From Emydura subglobosa (taxonomy: Eukaryota > Chordata > Testudines > Chelidae), in contig ML679960.1 in the NCBI GenBank assembly GCA_007922225.1, positions 3,052,032 through 3,116,031 of the forward strand: 64,000 bases of DNA. Direction: 5' to 3'. The notes below the pieces were generated by a model. That model worked only from the letters and a program-made list of their open reading frames with translations. It was not told the origin of the DNA and searched no databases. Within the stretch, counting starts at the first letter, position 1. Each line of letters starts with the position of its first letter. This document shows, piece after piece, positions 43,616-54,900 of this stretch. The position numbers and the translations under genes are program-made.

Positions 43616-46600
43616 TCCTAGGATTGCATTAGCAAAGTGAATTCCCTTGAAGTCAGGCACAAGGGTCCATCCACACAGATCCAATATCAAGATAAGGACT
43701 TCAGATGGTATTTCAGTTAGATTAGGTTAATAGTTCTTAGAAGATTAGAATGACCTTTCTTTCTTGAGTTACTTCTCAGAGTTCTCTCCCTCTAGTTCCT
43801 TGAAACATTAATTCCACTTCGCAAGTTCCTGGTGGATATCTTTAATTGCTTTTTATTTCTTCATCACTGCATGTTCCCCCACTCATTTGTTCTGGGTTTT
43901 GTTGTTATCATTTTAATATATTATAGCTTATTGCTAAGTGCCATGGTCACACTTCAATATCTCATCTGCTGACACAAAGCTGAAGTAGCTTAGTTTATAG
44001 GCCATGAAATTTTGATGAGATTTAGTTAATTTTGCATGAAAATCAGGAAGTTGGGGCAACAAAGTTAATTCAAGGAAAGTTCTCTCTCATGGAAGAATGC
44101 TCTCAAGTTGAACTTGTTCCTTGATTAAGACTATTTCAAATTACATTAACCATATTTTTCCCCAAGCTCTCACCATCACGAAGCTTGTTATTTCATTTCC
44201 TGAGGCCCCAGAACTTTTTTAAATAAGAGGTTCCATATGAAAATATTAAGCCTCATATCTAATTTCAGCCTGTCTTCAATCACACTATGGAAGCAGAAAT
44301 ATCTGAACTTTGTATTTTGATAGTGGACTTCTGAGTAGAGTATCAGATTAAGTGTTTTGCTACAAAAGCAGTCAGGACCTAGCTGGTGTTAAATGCCTTC
44401 TGACGAAGTGTGTTTCAGTTTTTTATTTTACAAATTTGTATTTGGTTTTGACTATAAATATGCACTCATTGCACAGACTCTGGGTGGATAGAACTAGAAC
44501 AACATCAAACTGTTTGACACATGCCAAAAATGAACTTCCTTAAATGCACTCCAATCAGCCTACATTTACCACTCATGCAAAACCTTGAGTGAACAGATAA
44601 GCTTTGCATTATGCTTTGAAAGTCAGATTTGAGCTCTGTCACAGCACAGGGAGAAATGAATTCCAGAATTCAGAGCCATCCACCGAGAACATTCCACAAC
44701 CTGTCCTCCAGACTTCAAATCTAGGGACTGTTAGAAGAAGTGTTCCCTTTCTCAATTGTTAGAATGAAGCAAAGGGGGAGAGGCAATTTCTGTAACAGCC
44801 AGAACTCAAATCATGTAAAGATCAAACACAGATCTTGAATTGCACCAGGAAGCAAACTGGGAGACAGTCTATACAGAATACATATAAGATACTGTACATG
44901 ATTATTACCACTAAGTAGAGCTGGCTGAATACTGAGTAACTTGATTAATTAATTTATTTGTAAATTTGAGCCTTGAGTTCAAATAGCTATTTATGGGTCT
45001 TATTCATCAATACTTTGAAAATTGGCTTTGAAAACTCCTGCTCGTAATTCAATATTCACAATAAGTGAAATTCAGCTTCATGTAGGGAACCAGCACAAAG
45101 CCTATATACCATTTCAGTCCTCATTTGAGGAGCAGAATGTCAGTTCAGGTGACCTCAACAGAGAGGCCAGTAATTATCTCGGTCATATATTTTCTTCTAT
45201 GTACCAGCATAATTTTTGTCTTGCCTGACGCAAGCATCATCCATACCTCTATCTCGGCCAGAATCCATCCCAAATACTATATAGTGAAAGAGAGAAATAG
45301 AAAAAAGTCATTCGGCGCCCAAACCCCTCAATTTCTTTAATAGCCTCTGATATACTGCAATAAAGGGGGTGACAATGAAAACTTTCAGGGCAAAAGTACA
45401 TCTGTTCAATTCCCCCCGCCCGCTGAGAATTCTCTAGAAGGAAGTCATGGTGCCACTGGAGCACTGCTGTATCTACCCCAACAGAATCACAGACAAGCCA
45501 GCGGAACCTTTTGGTCAATAGTATTAAATGCTGCTGACTGATCTAAAAGAACCAGCATGGTTGTTCGATCTTTGTCCTTCACCAAGAGGTGATCACTCAC
45601 TAATAAAATCGGAGCAGCATTTTATGTATACCCTCACCTCACAATGTGTTGTGAGGGCATGTATGAGAACTGCTCAGATACTACCGTGATGGGGGATAGG
45701 AGCACACAGGTATATAGATAGGCAAACTACCGCTCCATCCACCCTCTCCCCAGATATGGCTCCCATCACCTAGAATATAAGAAGGTTGCTGATAAATAAA
45801 TATTTATTAAGGCAAATGTTACTGCTGCTACACAGTTCTTGCCAAGTCTTATGACAGTGGAGGCAAAATGTACATACTGTGTTCTGAGATCAGACGTCAG
45901 CTCAGCATTGACTGGAAATGCTAAGAGAAGAGACAGACAGGACAGAAGGATGAGTCTGAAAGTGTAACCTCAGAGCTATAATAAATACCATGATGAATTA
46001 TGTTGTTAAAACTTCTTCACATTTAGTGGTTTGGAAAATTCTGTAAATTCCGATTAGGTATATGCATATCACTTCCTTCATTTTATAAAATCCTTGTATT
46101 GTTTATGGCAGTTTTATTATGTGTTGGAAGAGTTAATATTTACTAATAGCTTTCAAAGCTACAAAACAGTGTATATTATTTAGCAAAGTTATGTTATCAC
46201 TACTGGTAAATTTCTCTTCATCTTTACAGAGTTAGGGACAGTAAAGATAGCAGAGTAAAGATTTTTGCCATATTACTCACCGCAGAAAGGCAAACAGAGA
46301 TAGGCAAAGAAACAGACCAAATAACAGCTCAAATTGGATATGGGCCCAAGCCGTGTAGGGCAGATCTGAAATCGTAGCCATCACCTCACTTCCTTATAGT
46401 TCAGAAATTAAATCCGGGCCGCCCTGAGAGTTTTGTCATTGACTTCACTAGGGCCAGAATGTCATCTCAAAACTTCAGACAGGGGGCGGGGGAGAGAATC
46501 AGTTCTTTTACTTGTAATTCATTTCACTTTCAGTGTCCTAGTAAGTGCTCCAATGTTTGGGTTGCAAACACTGCACAGGAATCTTGGTCTAAGAACTATT

Positions 46601-47062
46601 TTCAGTCAGATACATGGCCTTTTTAAAAAAGGTTTTGGAATCTTTTTTGTAGTCTATGGTTTTATAGCTTTGTTTTTTTGTTTGTTTGTTTTTTTAAGTT
46701 AGTCATAGGTGCTGGAACTATGGGTGCTAGATGTGCAGCATCCCCTGGTTTGAAGTGGTTTCCATTACATACAGGGCCAGCACAATGGCTGCATGATCTC
46801 TAGATTATTCTTGGGCATGATACTTTTGGAGATCTTTTCATCATGAAATAAATTTTCAGATTATGTGTTGTAACTTGATCATCTTCCACCACTAACATAA
46901 ATGAGCTGATGCTAAACTACAGGGTTAAGATGAACATTTATAAGTTTGTCAAGGGGGAAAATAGTATTAGAGAGAAAGTATGTGCATTAACAAACAAATG
47001 AAGGAGGGGGTGAAATTAATGATCGTTCAAAAGTATCTGAGATACCAAACTTAAAAAAAATC
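43616..47062. other. Unassigned non-coding stretch, part probably an old repeat
   Basis: About 44590-45600 contains 'TCAATAGTATTAAATGCTGC' and 'CTAAAAGAACCAGCATGG', which read like a diverged dispersed repeat known from amniote genomes, but I cannot name the family. The rest is AT-rich with no recognised feature. 'GGCCAGAATGTCATCTC' near 46451 is at most a MITE scrap. Confidence 0.3.
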
Positions 47063-47074
47063 ACTATCTAGAGT

Positions 47075-47164
47075 AAAAACAATGAGAGTTTTGTGGCTAA
47101 GTTAGTCTTTAAAGTGCCACAGAACTCTCCTTGTTTTTGCTGTAGACAGACTAACACAGCTAGA
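47075..47164. mobile_element. 90-bp palindromic insertion with 12-bp target duplication
   Basis: The perfect 12-bp direct repeat ACTATCTAGAGT flanks it (47063-47074 and 47165-47176). Arms 47075-47097 and 47116-47138 are inverted repeats matching at 21 of 23 positions, with an 18-base spacer. The tail (47139-47164) includes 'CAGACTAACACAGC'. The central words are shared with the 23.7 kb insertion. A long target duplication fits target-primed retroposition. Inverted partial copies are a feature of Penelope-like elements, so I lean to that family by inference. Confidence 0.65.
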
Positions 47165-47176
47165 ACTATCTAGAGT

Positions 47177-48010
47177 GTAATTAAATGATGGATGGATGTT
47201 AGCAGCATCTATGATGAACACATTTTGGCAGTCAAGCTTTACACATTTTTTATATAGGCTTGGGTTTATACAAATAATTATGATAAATAAAAAGGATTAA
47301 GTTGGAAGAAAGTTTCTAGTGTGTAGCTGTAAGGATTTGAGAGAGTAAACATCAAACTTCAATGAAATTCACTGAGTTACTCAAGTTTGAGACTCTGGCC
47401 TCCTCAGAAATATTAAAGAGTAAGTACAAGACAAGAGGAGCTAAGATTACTTACCAGGACAAGAAGAACATACAGGACAAGTAATTACTTCCCAGGAAAA
47501 CGACATACAGCACAGCACACACAGCTACAAAGTGGCTGCATAAGGGAAGCAGTAGCTTGCATCTGCACAGCAACTCCTCTGGTATTCTGGGAAAAAGTTC
47601 CTAGAAAAGTGCAACTCTGGGGAGATTTGGTAAGATCAAGGCATTCACAGCATTTGTATGTAACAGCCTATGTGGACCTGCCTGGTAACCTGACCCAACC
47701 AAAGCTCATTGTAGGCAAAGGAAAGATTCTCACAATGGGATTAAATGGCAAAACAAATGGCCACACTGGGGTACTGCTATTCACTAAAAAATTAGAGCAT
47801 TGAAAAAAATGGGAAAGTGTTAAGTGTAATTTAAACTATTTGTGGTGTGACAGCATTTACTTATTTCTTCATAGCAGGGAAAGTTTCCAAAGTGGTCATT
47901 CTTCAGTGCTGCTCTTGCAGCCTGAAACTTCCAAAGCTGGGCTGTCTGTCAGGATAATTATCACCTAAATGTGCCTGGGCTGCTGCTATTGTGTTGTGTC
48001 TATTGGCGTC
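47177..48010. other. Unassigned non-coding stretch
   Basis: No repeat or exon recognised. The open frame at 47609-47803 (64 codons) has no recognisable domain. Confidence 0.4.
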
Positions 48011-48340
48011 ACAAGACCAAGGAGCTTGCTCCTGCCTTTTTAACATGTCAGTGTGAAGCTGGGGGCAGTTCAGGGTGAAATCTTCAGACTAAGCACAGAT
48101 CCTGCTGGGAGTTTGCTTTGCTTCCACCAGCCGAGCCTGTTTGCTTTTTCAAGATTGAAAAGTGCTGCGAGACTCCCAGCCCTGCTATTGCTTCTGCCAA
48201 ACGCTGCATTCCTATTGGCTGAGCAAAGACTAGGCCAGTGAGGGGAGTGGGGGAAGAGGAGCAAGCAAAGTAATTGCATTGCTCCAAGTCCTGACTGGGG
48301 AGGGAAAGGGAGGGGGAAAGTTGCTTCCAGCTGTTATGAA
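48011..48340. other. GC-enriched segment, possible regulatory region
   Basis: Noticeably richer in G and C than its surroundings. It has a CCAAT-type motif in 'CCTATTGGCTGAGCAAAG' near 48211 and a G-rich stretch near 48294-48320 ('GGGGAGGGAAAGGGAGGGGG'), and few CpGs. Open frames on both strands (up to 143 codons at 48084-48515 minus) are unsupported. It could be a distal enhancer, a decayed repeat, or nothing. Confidence 0.2.
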
Positions 48341-48344
48341 AAAT

Positions 48345-48600
48345 CAGAATAGGGCAAATGCCATACCTAAATGTACCTAATGGCGCCTCTGGGCGGGAAG
48401 AGCAGCAGTTGCTAAGCCGGGCAGTTCCTCTATGCTCTAGCCATAGCTGCTGCTCTTCCACCCCCCCTAGTGGCAGAAGCCTATTACTGTATGTAATTGC
48501 ACTTTGTCTGGTCACTTGCCAGGTTCCCTTTTTGACGGGACAGTCTGGTCAAAAAAACCGGACACCTGTCACCCCTCCTCCAATGACAGACATTGATCAT
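48345..48600. repeat. Probable dispersed repeat (MITE-like) with GGGACAG/TCTGGTC words
   Basis: 'TACCTAATGGCGCCTCTGGG' and 'CCCTTTTTGACGGGACAGTC' with 'CCGGACACCTGTCACC' are wordings I associate with dispersed turtle repeats. The right half resembles the ends of the 15569 MITE. Boundaries are uncertain. Confidence 0.35.
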
Positions 48601-50150
48601 ATTGCTTAATACACGACTGGAAGTAACTGAAATGCTACTGTGATGAGGCTGGCATAAGAACCTATATAGAGCAGAATAGACATTCACTGCTGAGGAATAC
48701 ACAGAGTTCCCTTCCCAGCTGTAATTTCATATTATTAGCATTCTCTGGAACTTGAGATAGTAGTATGAATAGATCTTTCAGTAGTTTCAAAACTTGTATG
48801 TTCAGTAATTTGTTTGTGCCAGAGAAGACTGAAAGGCCTTTGGAAAAACTGTTGTGTTTATAAAATGCTGACTTTTTTTTTCTCTTCAAAAGATCATGTC
48901 AGTTCAAGACTATTAAGTACATAGCAGATCCAATAGCCATATTACTACACCATACACTCAGGTTGTGAGGATCTTATTTCACTGTTTAGGGTTAAACTAA
49001 CAGTTGTCACAAGTTAAAGATAACCATTAGGATTAAATACAAATTCTCCTATAACAATAACTGCATCTAATTACAGAGAAGAATTAATTTAAAAAACTGG
49101 TTAACAATCATTCAATGAGCCATTTAATTAACTAATAAAATTATAGACTTTAGAATAATTTCAGATTTCCTATTTCAATGCTTCCTCATAGCAAAACCAA
49201 TTCTTTCTAGTTTGCTTCATCCACCTCGGCCCCAGCTGGGAAAAATCATTAATATTTCAGACCCACTGAAAGGCACAGCATTATGTGCTGCATGGAGATA
49301 ATTGAAACACTGACAGGTATTTCTAAAACTGTTTTTGAATTTCTTTAAGACATATGTACAAATCTGGTAAATAATTATTTACACTAATCTAAAGACAACA
49401 CTGCATGGAGCGGAGGCTGGAAGGGAGGGGGAATCATTACTGCCACTTTGTTTTAGTGATCTATTCCCCAATACCTTTCTGATTTTTCCACCAGGTTTGC
49501 TACAATGGTGTCAAATCCTGAAGGCAGCAACTTCTGCTTCATGGAAGCTTAAAGGCTTTCTGGCCTGCATAGGTTACACTCTGGAAGACACATCTGAGGC
49601 AGCCACGTAATGCTTATCCAACTGTTCAACCACTCCTCCTCTCACAGGGGGTTGGGCTGATTCTGGCCAGCCCAACAGCCATAATAAGCAGATGAAGTAT
49701 CTCTCTGCCATAATAGTCTCCTGACTGACAGCTGTGAAAGCAATAATTCAGTTATCTGTTTCTAAAAGCCAGAGTTTCAGAAGGATTCCAAGATAGTAAA
49801 CGTAGAGTCATCAGAATCTTTCACTACAGAGCTGTCCTTCTGCTCACCTCAGCAAGTTGGTCACATTGCCCAGGTTCACCAGAGCTAGTGGGAAGTTTAT
49901 CAAAAAGTGGAGCACAAAATGGACCTATGATCTGGATGACCAGGAAGGTAATATTAACAGGCACCTACTTAGTACCTTCTAATCTAAAGTACTAGGAAAG
50001 GCAAAAACAGGCAAAGAAACTAAAGAGATCTTCAAGGACTTCAGAATGCATTTCTCCATTCTGCTTTCATATCTGGGAAATGTGGAGAAATAACTTGGAA
50101 TTTTATATTTCTGAGATCTGACAAACAGATCCAGCTCAGTGACCCCATCT
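48601..50150. other. Unassigned non-coding stretch
   Basis: 49060-49400 is AT-rich with many TTAAT/TAATTA-type words and no recognised repeat, so it is a reasonable place to look for a conserved non-coding element. No exon is seen. Confidence 0.35.
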
Positions 50151-50154
50151 GTCA

Positions 50155-51955
50155 TGGAAGACAAGGCCTTTGCAGAGAAGCTAAATGAATTTTGTGTCAG
50201 TCTTCAGTGCAGTTGATATGGGGGAGATCCCATGTTACACCCAAGCCATCCTTTTAGGTGACAAATTTGAGGAACTGTCCCAGATTGAAGTGTCAGTAAA
50301 GGAGGTTTTGGAATAAATTGATAAACAGTATCAAGTCATCAGGACCAGATAGTATTCACCCAAGAGTTCTGAAGAAACTCAAATATGAAACTGCAGAACT
50401 ACTAACTGTGGTATGTGACTTAAATCAGCCTCTGTATCAGATAACTAGAGGATAGCTAATGTAATGCCAATTTTTAAAAAGACTCCAGAGACTATCCTGG
50501 CAATTACAGGTCAGTAAATCTAACTTCAGTACCGGGCAAATTGGTTGAAACTAGTAAAGAATGGAATCATCAGATACATAGATAAACGTGATCTGTTGGG
50601 GAAGAGTCAACATGGCTTTTGTAAAGGAAAATCATGTCTCACTGATTTATTAGAATTCCTTGAGGGTGTCAGCGAACATGTGGACAAGGGTGATCCAGTC
50701 AACATAGTATACTTCAACTTTCAGAAAGCCTTTGACAAGGTCCCTCACCAAAGACTCTTAAACAAAGTAAGCAATCATGGGATAAAAGGGAAGGTCCTCT
50801 CATGGATCAATTACTGGTTAAAAGATATTAAACAAAGGGTACAAATTAATGGTCAGTTTTCACAATTAAAGAGGTAAATAGTGCGGTCCCCCAAGAGCCT
50901 GTACTGAGACTGTGCTGCTCATAAATGATCTGGGAAAGGGGGTAAATGATGAGGTGGCAAAGTTTGCAGAAAATACTAAACTACTCAAGCTACTTAAGTC
51001 CAAAGCTGACTGCAAAGAGTTACAAAGGGATCTCACAAAAGTGGCTAACTGGTAAATAAAATGGCAGATGAAATTCAATGTTGATATATACTAAGTAATG
51101 CGCACTGGAAAAAATAATCCTAACTACATATAACAAAAATAACTACACATTATTTTGTACCACTCAAGAAAGATCGTGCAGTTATTATGGATAGTTCTTT
51201 GAAAACATCTGCTTAATGTGCAGGAAAAAAAAGCTAAGAGAATGTTAGAAATCATTAGGAGAGGGATAGATAATTAAACAGAAAATATCATAATGCCAAT
51301 ATATAAATCCAGAATATGCCCACACCTTGAATACTGCATGCAGTTCTAGTAACCCCGTCTCAAAAAGATATATATATATATATATATAAGAATTGGAAAA
51401 GGCACAGAGAAGGCCAACAAAAATTATTAGGGGTTGCAGTTTCCATACAAAGAGATATTAAAAAGATTGGGATAGTTCATTTTACAAAAGTGATGATTAA
51501 GGGGGGATATGATAAACTCTATAAAATGAAGGTTATGGAAAAAGTGAATAAGAAAGTGTTATTTACCCCTTCACATAATACAAGAACCAGGGTCACCCAA
51601 CGAAATTAACAAGTTTAAAACAAACAAAAGGAAGCATTTCTTCACACTAAGCAGTCAACCTGTGGAACTCATTGCCATGGGATGTAGTGAGAGTGAAGGC
51701 CAAAACGATAATTGAGTTCAAAAAAGAATTAGAAGTTCATGGAGGATAGGTCCCTCAATGGCTGTTAGCCAAGATGGTCAGGCACTCAATCCCACATTTT
51801 AACTGCCAGAAGAGAAGACTGGATGACAGGGGACAGATCACTCAAAATACCCTGTTCTCATTCCCTCTGAAGCATCTGGCACCTGCAACTGTCAAAAGTC
51901 AGGATACTGAGCTAGACGGACCATTGGTCTGACCCAGCATAGCCATTCTTGTGAA
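50155..51955 (+). pseudogene. CR1 LINE, copy B (RT to 3' end, catalytic motif mutated)
   Basis: ORF2 is non-LTR retrotransposon reverse transcriptase. It is 5'-truncated in the linker ('AGGCCTTTGCAGAGAAGCTA' near 50163). It contains GPDSIHPRVLKKL (about 50343-50381) and then a 110-codon open piece (50545-50877) with SQHGFCKGKSCL, FQKAFDKVPHQRLLNK and a trailing RVQINGQFSQ. The catalytic block reads KFAENTKLL (GAA AAT at 50969-50974) instead of FADD. Later frames are broken. It ends at the turtle-type CR1 3' end, 'TCTGACCCAGCATAGCC'. A (TA)n tract lies within it at 51368-51388. Confidence 0.85.
51368..51388 (+). repeat. (AT)n microsatellite inside CR1 copy B
   Basis: About ten AT units in place of the short 'gatatattgg' found at the same point in CR1 copy C (about 59356). 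It therefore grew from CR1 sequence. Confidence 0.85.
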
Positions 51956-54900
51956 ATCAGACCATCTTAAACAGGGGGTCTTTATTAAAAAAAAATAGTC
52001 ACAACTACAGACACAAACAGAATTCCCTTGCTTGAATTCTAGATGTATTCCCCTTCTTTACCACGGACTGTCACCACACCCTGTTTGAAACTCTGTGCAG
52101 CACAAAAACATCTATTGGCTGCAAGTAAACATATAATTACTTCTCAATGACCCACTTGAAGGGAAAAATTCTAATATCAAGAGGTGTTCCTTCCACGGGA
52201 CTTCCACTCTGGACTTGGTTTGGTCCATATATTACAACTAGTAACAGATTTACAAAATTCCCTGGAAAGAGGGAGGATTAGAGATATTTCGGACTAGAAA
52301 ATTTCTTGTTTTTCCATCAGACGGTATTTTCATTGGAAATATTCCAAGCTGCTCTAGTAAAAAGCATATTGTTGTTTGAGGGGACATCTGAGAGGGAAGG
52401 GAACCAGCAATTGGGCCTATTCATAGGGAACTCCAGTCAATGTTTTTTAAATGTATGAAACTTAGCTTTACATCCCTGGTGTCATTTTAAAAGGGAATAA
52501 ACGTAACTGTACTGAAAAATACCTTAGTTCCCAGGTTTAAAGAACCAGGTTTTGTTTTTTACCCTGCCCTGTGTTAGTGCAGTTTGGAGCTGCACCACCT
52601 AAGGAAGTGCTCTGGGAGGGGCTGGACTTTAGGTAACAATTGCTCTTCATGTCAGGGGAAGACACACACTGCACCATTTCTTTTAAAGGTGCAACCTATT
52701 TACCTCCCTCTGAATGCCCAGCCACCTCCACCAAACTGTGTGAAGTGGGGAAACGGAGCCATAAAGTAGTGCTCCCCCTTCTTCTCACGCCTCTCCACCC
52801 TCCTTGGAGAAATGCCGGAACTACACCCTCCTACCAATGGGGGTATTTTTGTAAGTGGCCTTTGTTGAGAGGTCCAGAGGCTGGAGGAGATGAAGGAAAA
52901 TACTCTCCACTAAGCAGTAAAAATGACTAGATCATGGGTCTTCTGAACACCTCTCAATCAGGAAAACAATTCATATTTGGTTCAAGAGCTATCAAAGGGT
53001 TTGGAGCAGTTTAGTTCATCAACTGCAGTGATGTTTAGCCATTTGAAAACACAAAGCACAAAATAAATGCCAAGTATTATTCTTAACCCATCCTAACAAC
53101 TAACCCATGACTAATTTTTGCCCCCATCCACATATTACAAATGGGTTAACACTTTGCAAAACAAGGTTAACCTTTGCAAGCAATTCATGCTCTTTATTAG
53201 TAGCAGGTCTTCCTGAAGTTTCTTAAATAATCATCCTGTTTCTTTTCTGTATAGTAGGTAACCATGAAGCAGAGATATCTGCAGACCTAGATATGATATA
53301 CTCTTGGGGCTACTTTTAAAGAGAGCAGCTACACCCTGCAGCTGAATCATAATTTTATTTAGCAACATCACCCTAGATTTTCTGAAGTTTGTTTTAAAGT
53401 CCCAAAGAACGTTCAGTTCACAAATACTAAACACACAAGACAGGATAGATTTCTTAGGCTTGGTAACAAATAGGCTGATGATATGTCTGTCTATTATGCT
53501 TTTATGAGTCCCATCCCAGCCCAGAAACCATCACATCTTTTAAATAAATGTGTGTCGTTTGGGATTTGTTTTTGTTTTTGTTTTTTTTAAACATAACTAT
53601 AGGAGGTGGGAATCAAAAAAGACATCAAATTCTAAAATACAACCGAGATCACAAATGGTTGATTGGGACAGTAGGGTTATTTTTTGGCTTTACAGACACA
53701 GCCTGCTAGAGAAAGAGGCTGAGGAGCAGCTTAGAAGCTGAGATAGATTGTTCCTGAGATAGTGCCCACTGCTGTGTGCATAGCTAAAGCCTTTAATACA
53801 ATGCAGTATGTGCACACGTATTTGCCTCCGACTGAGGATCTCAATGTGCGGTTCCCTACCACACTTGAGAAAGGATGCACTGCTTGCATCAGAACAAAAA
53901 GTATGCACATTCGTAGTCAGTGGTTTAGACTATTATTTTAACAGGATTTTACTGAACCATAATCACTTTTTGAGCTTCTTGTGAAAAATGGCTGCTTGCA
54001 AGAAAGAGCTTTGTTAGCCTTGTGAATCCACCACCCTGCCCCCATTGCAGAGAGGCAGGGCCCAGCCAACCAGACGACTATGGTTGGAAGTATTAGTCTC
54101 TAAAACCCAGGTTCCAAAGAACAACCTAAAAATCGGAGTAAAGTATGATAATAAAATTCCTCCAGTTACTTTTAAGAAAAATCGGAAATAAAGGGACCAT
54201 TAGAAACTTAATCAAAGCAGGTAAACAAACCTTGGGCCTAAAAGCAAAATGTTCTTCCATTTCACCAATCTGAAGTACAATTTGATTGATGGAGCCTGAG
54301 AAAAAGGTCAGATGGGACATACCCACATGCACAAAGTATACTTTATCAAGATAACTGCCCAGTTGTTCAGCAAGCTCCCAGACATTTTGATAGGATTCAG
54401 ACATTATCAAAAGACAAAGGCATGAGATTCTTTATTCCCTATCTAACTGCACAATTGCCTTGCCATAATGGACTAAAATAGCTCCAGATACTATACCAGT
54501 CATACCCCACACTCAGAAGCCTAAGAATTTATAGTCCAGAGGAAAAAGAACACCCGGATAGTGGAGCTAAAGAGGACAGGGTGGAAATCACTACTGCGCT
54601 ACAAGATAAATGAGATCCAAGAGCACACAGAACAAGCAGAGCTTTTTGAAATTGATTTGACATTATCTTTGGAACAAGAGAAGAGGAGCAGAAAGATATT
54701 CAGACTGATATAAGGAATATGACTATACATTGCTCGTTTGCACTGACTATGAGAAGCGTTCCTGATATATTGTGTAACATTGTACATTTAGCCCCAAATG
54801 TTCAAATTGTAGTGCTTGATGTGTGGTACCTGACTCCGATACAGCCCCTAAATAATTTGCCTGATTTTCACAGGTGCTGAGCACTGCAGTGGGAATTGTG

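Noticed and set aside
48084..48515. 143-codon minus-strand open frame, the longest in the window
   Set aside because: No recognisable domain, overlaps other open frames on both strands, and lies in GC-enriched sequence where chance frames are longer. No supporting splice or promoter evidence.
50545..50877. 110-codon open frame as a host gene
   Set aside because: It is the CR1 reverse transcriptase region (KGKSCL, FQKAFDKVPH).
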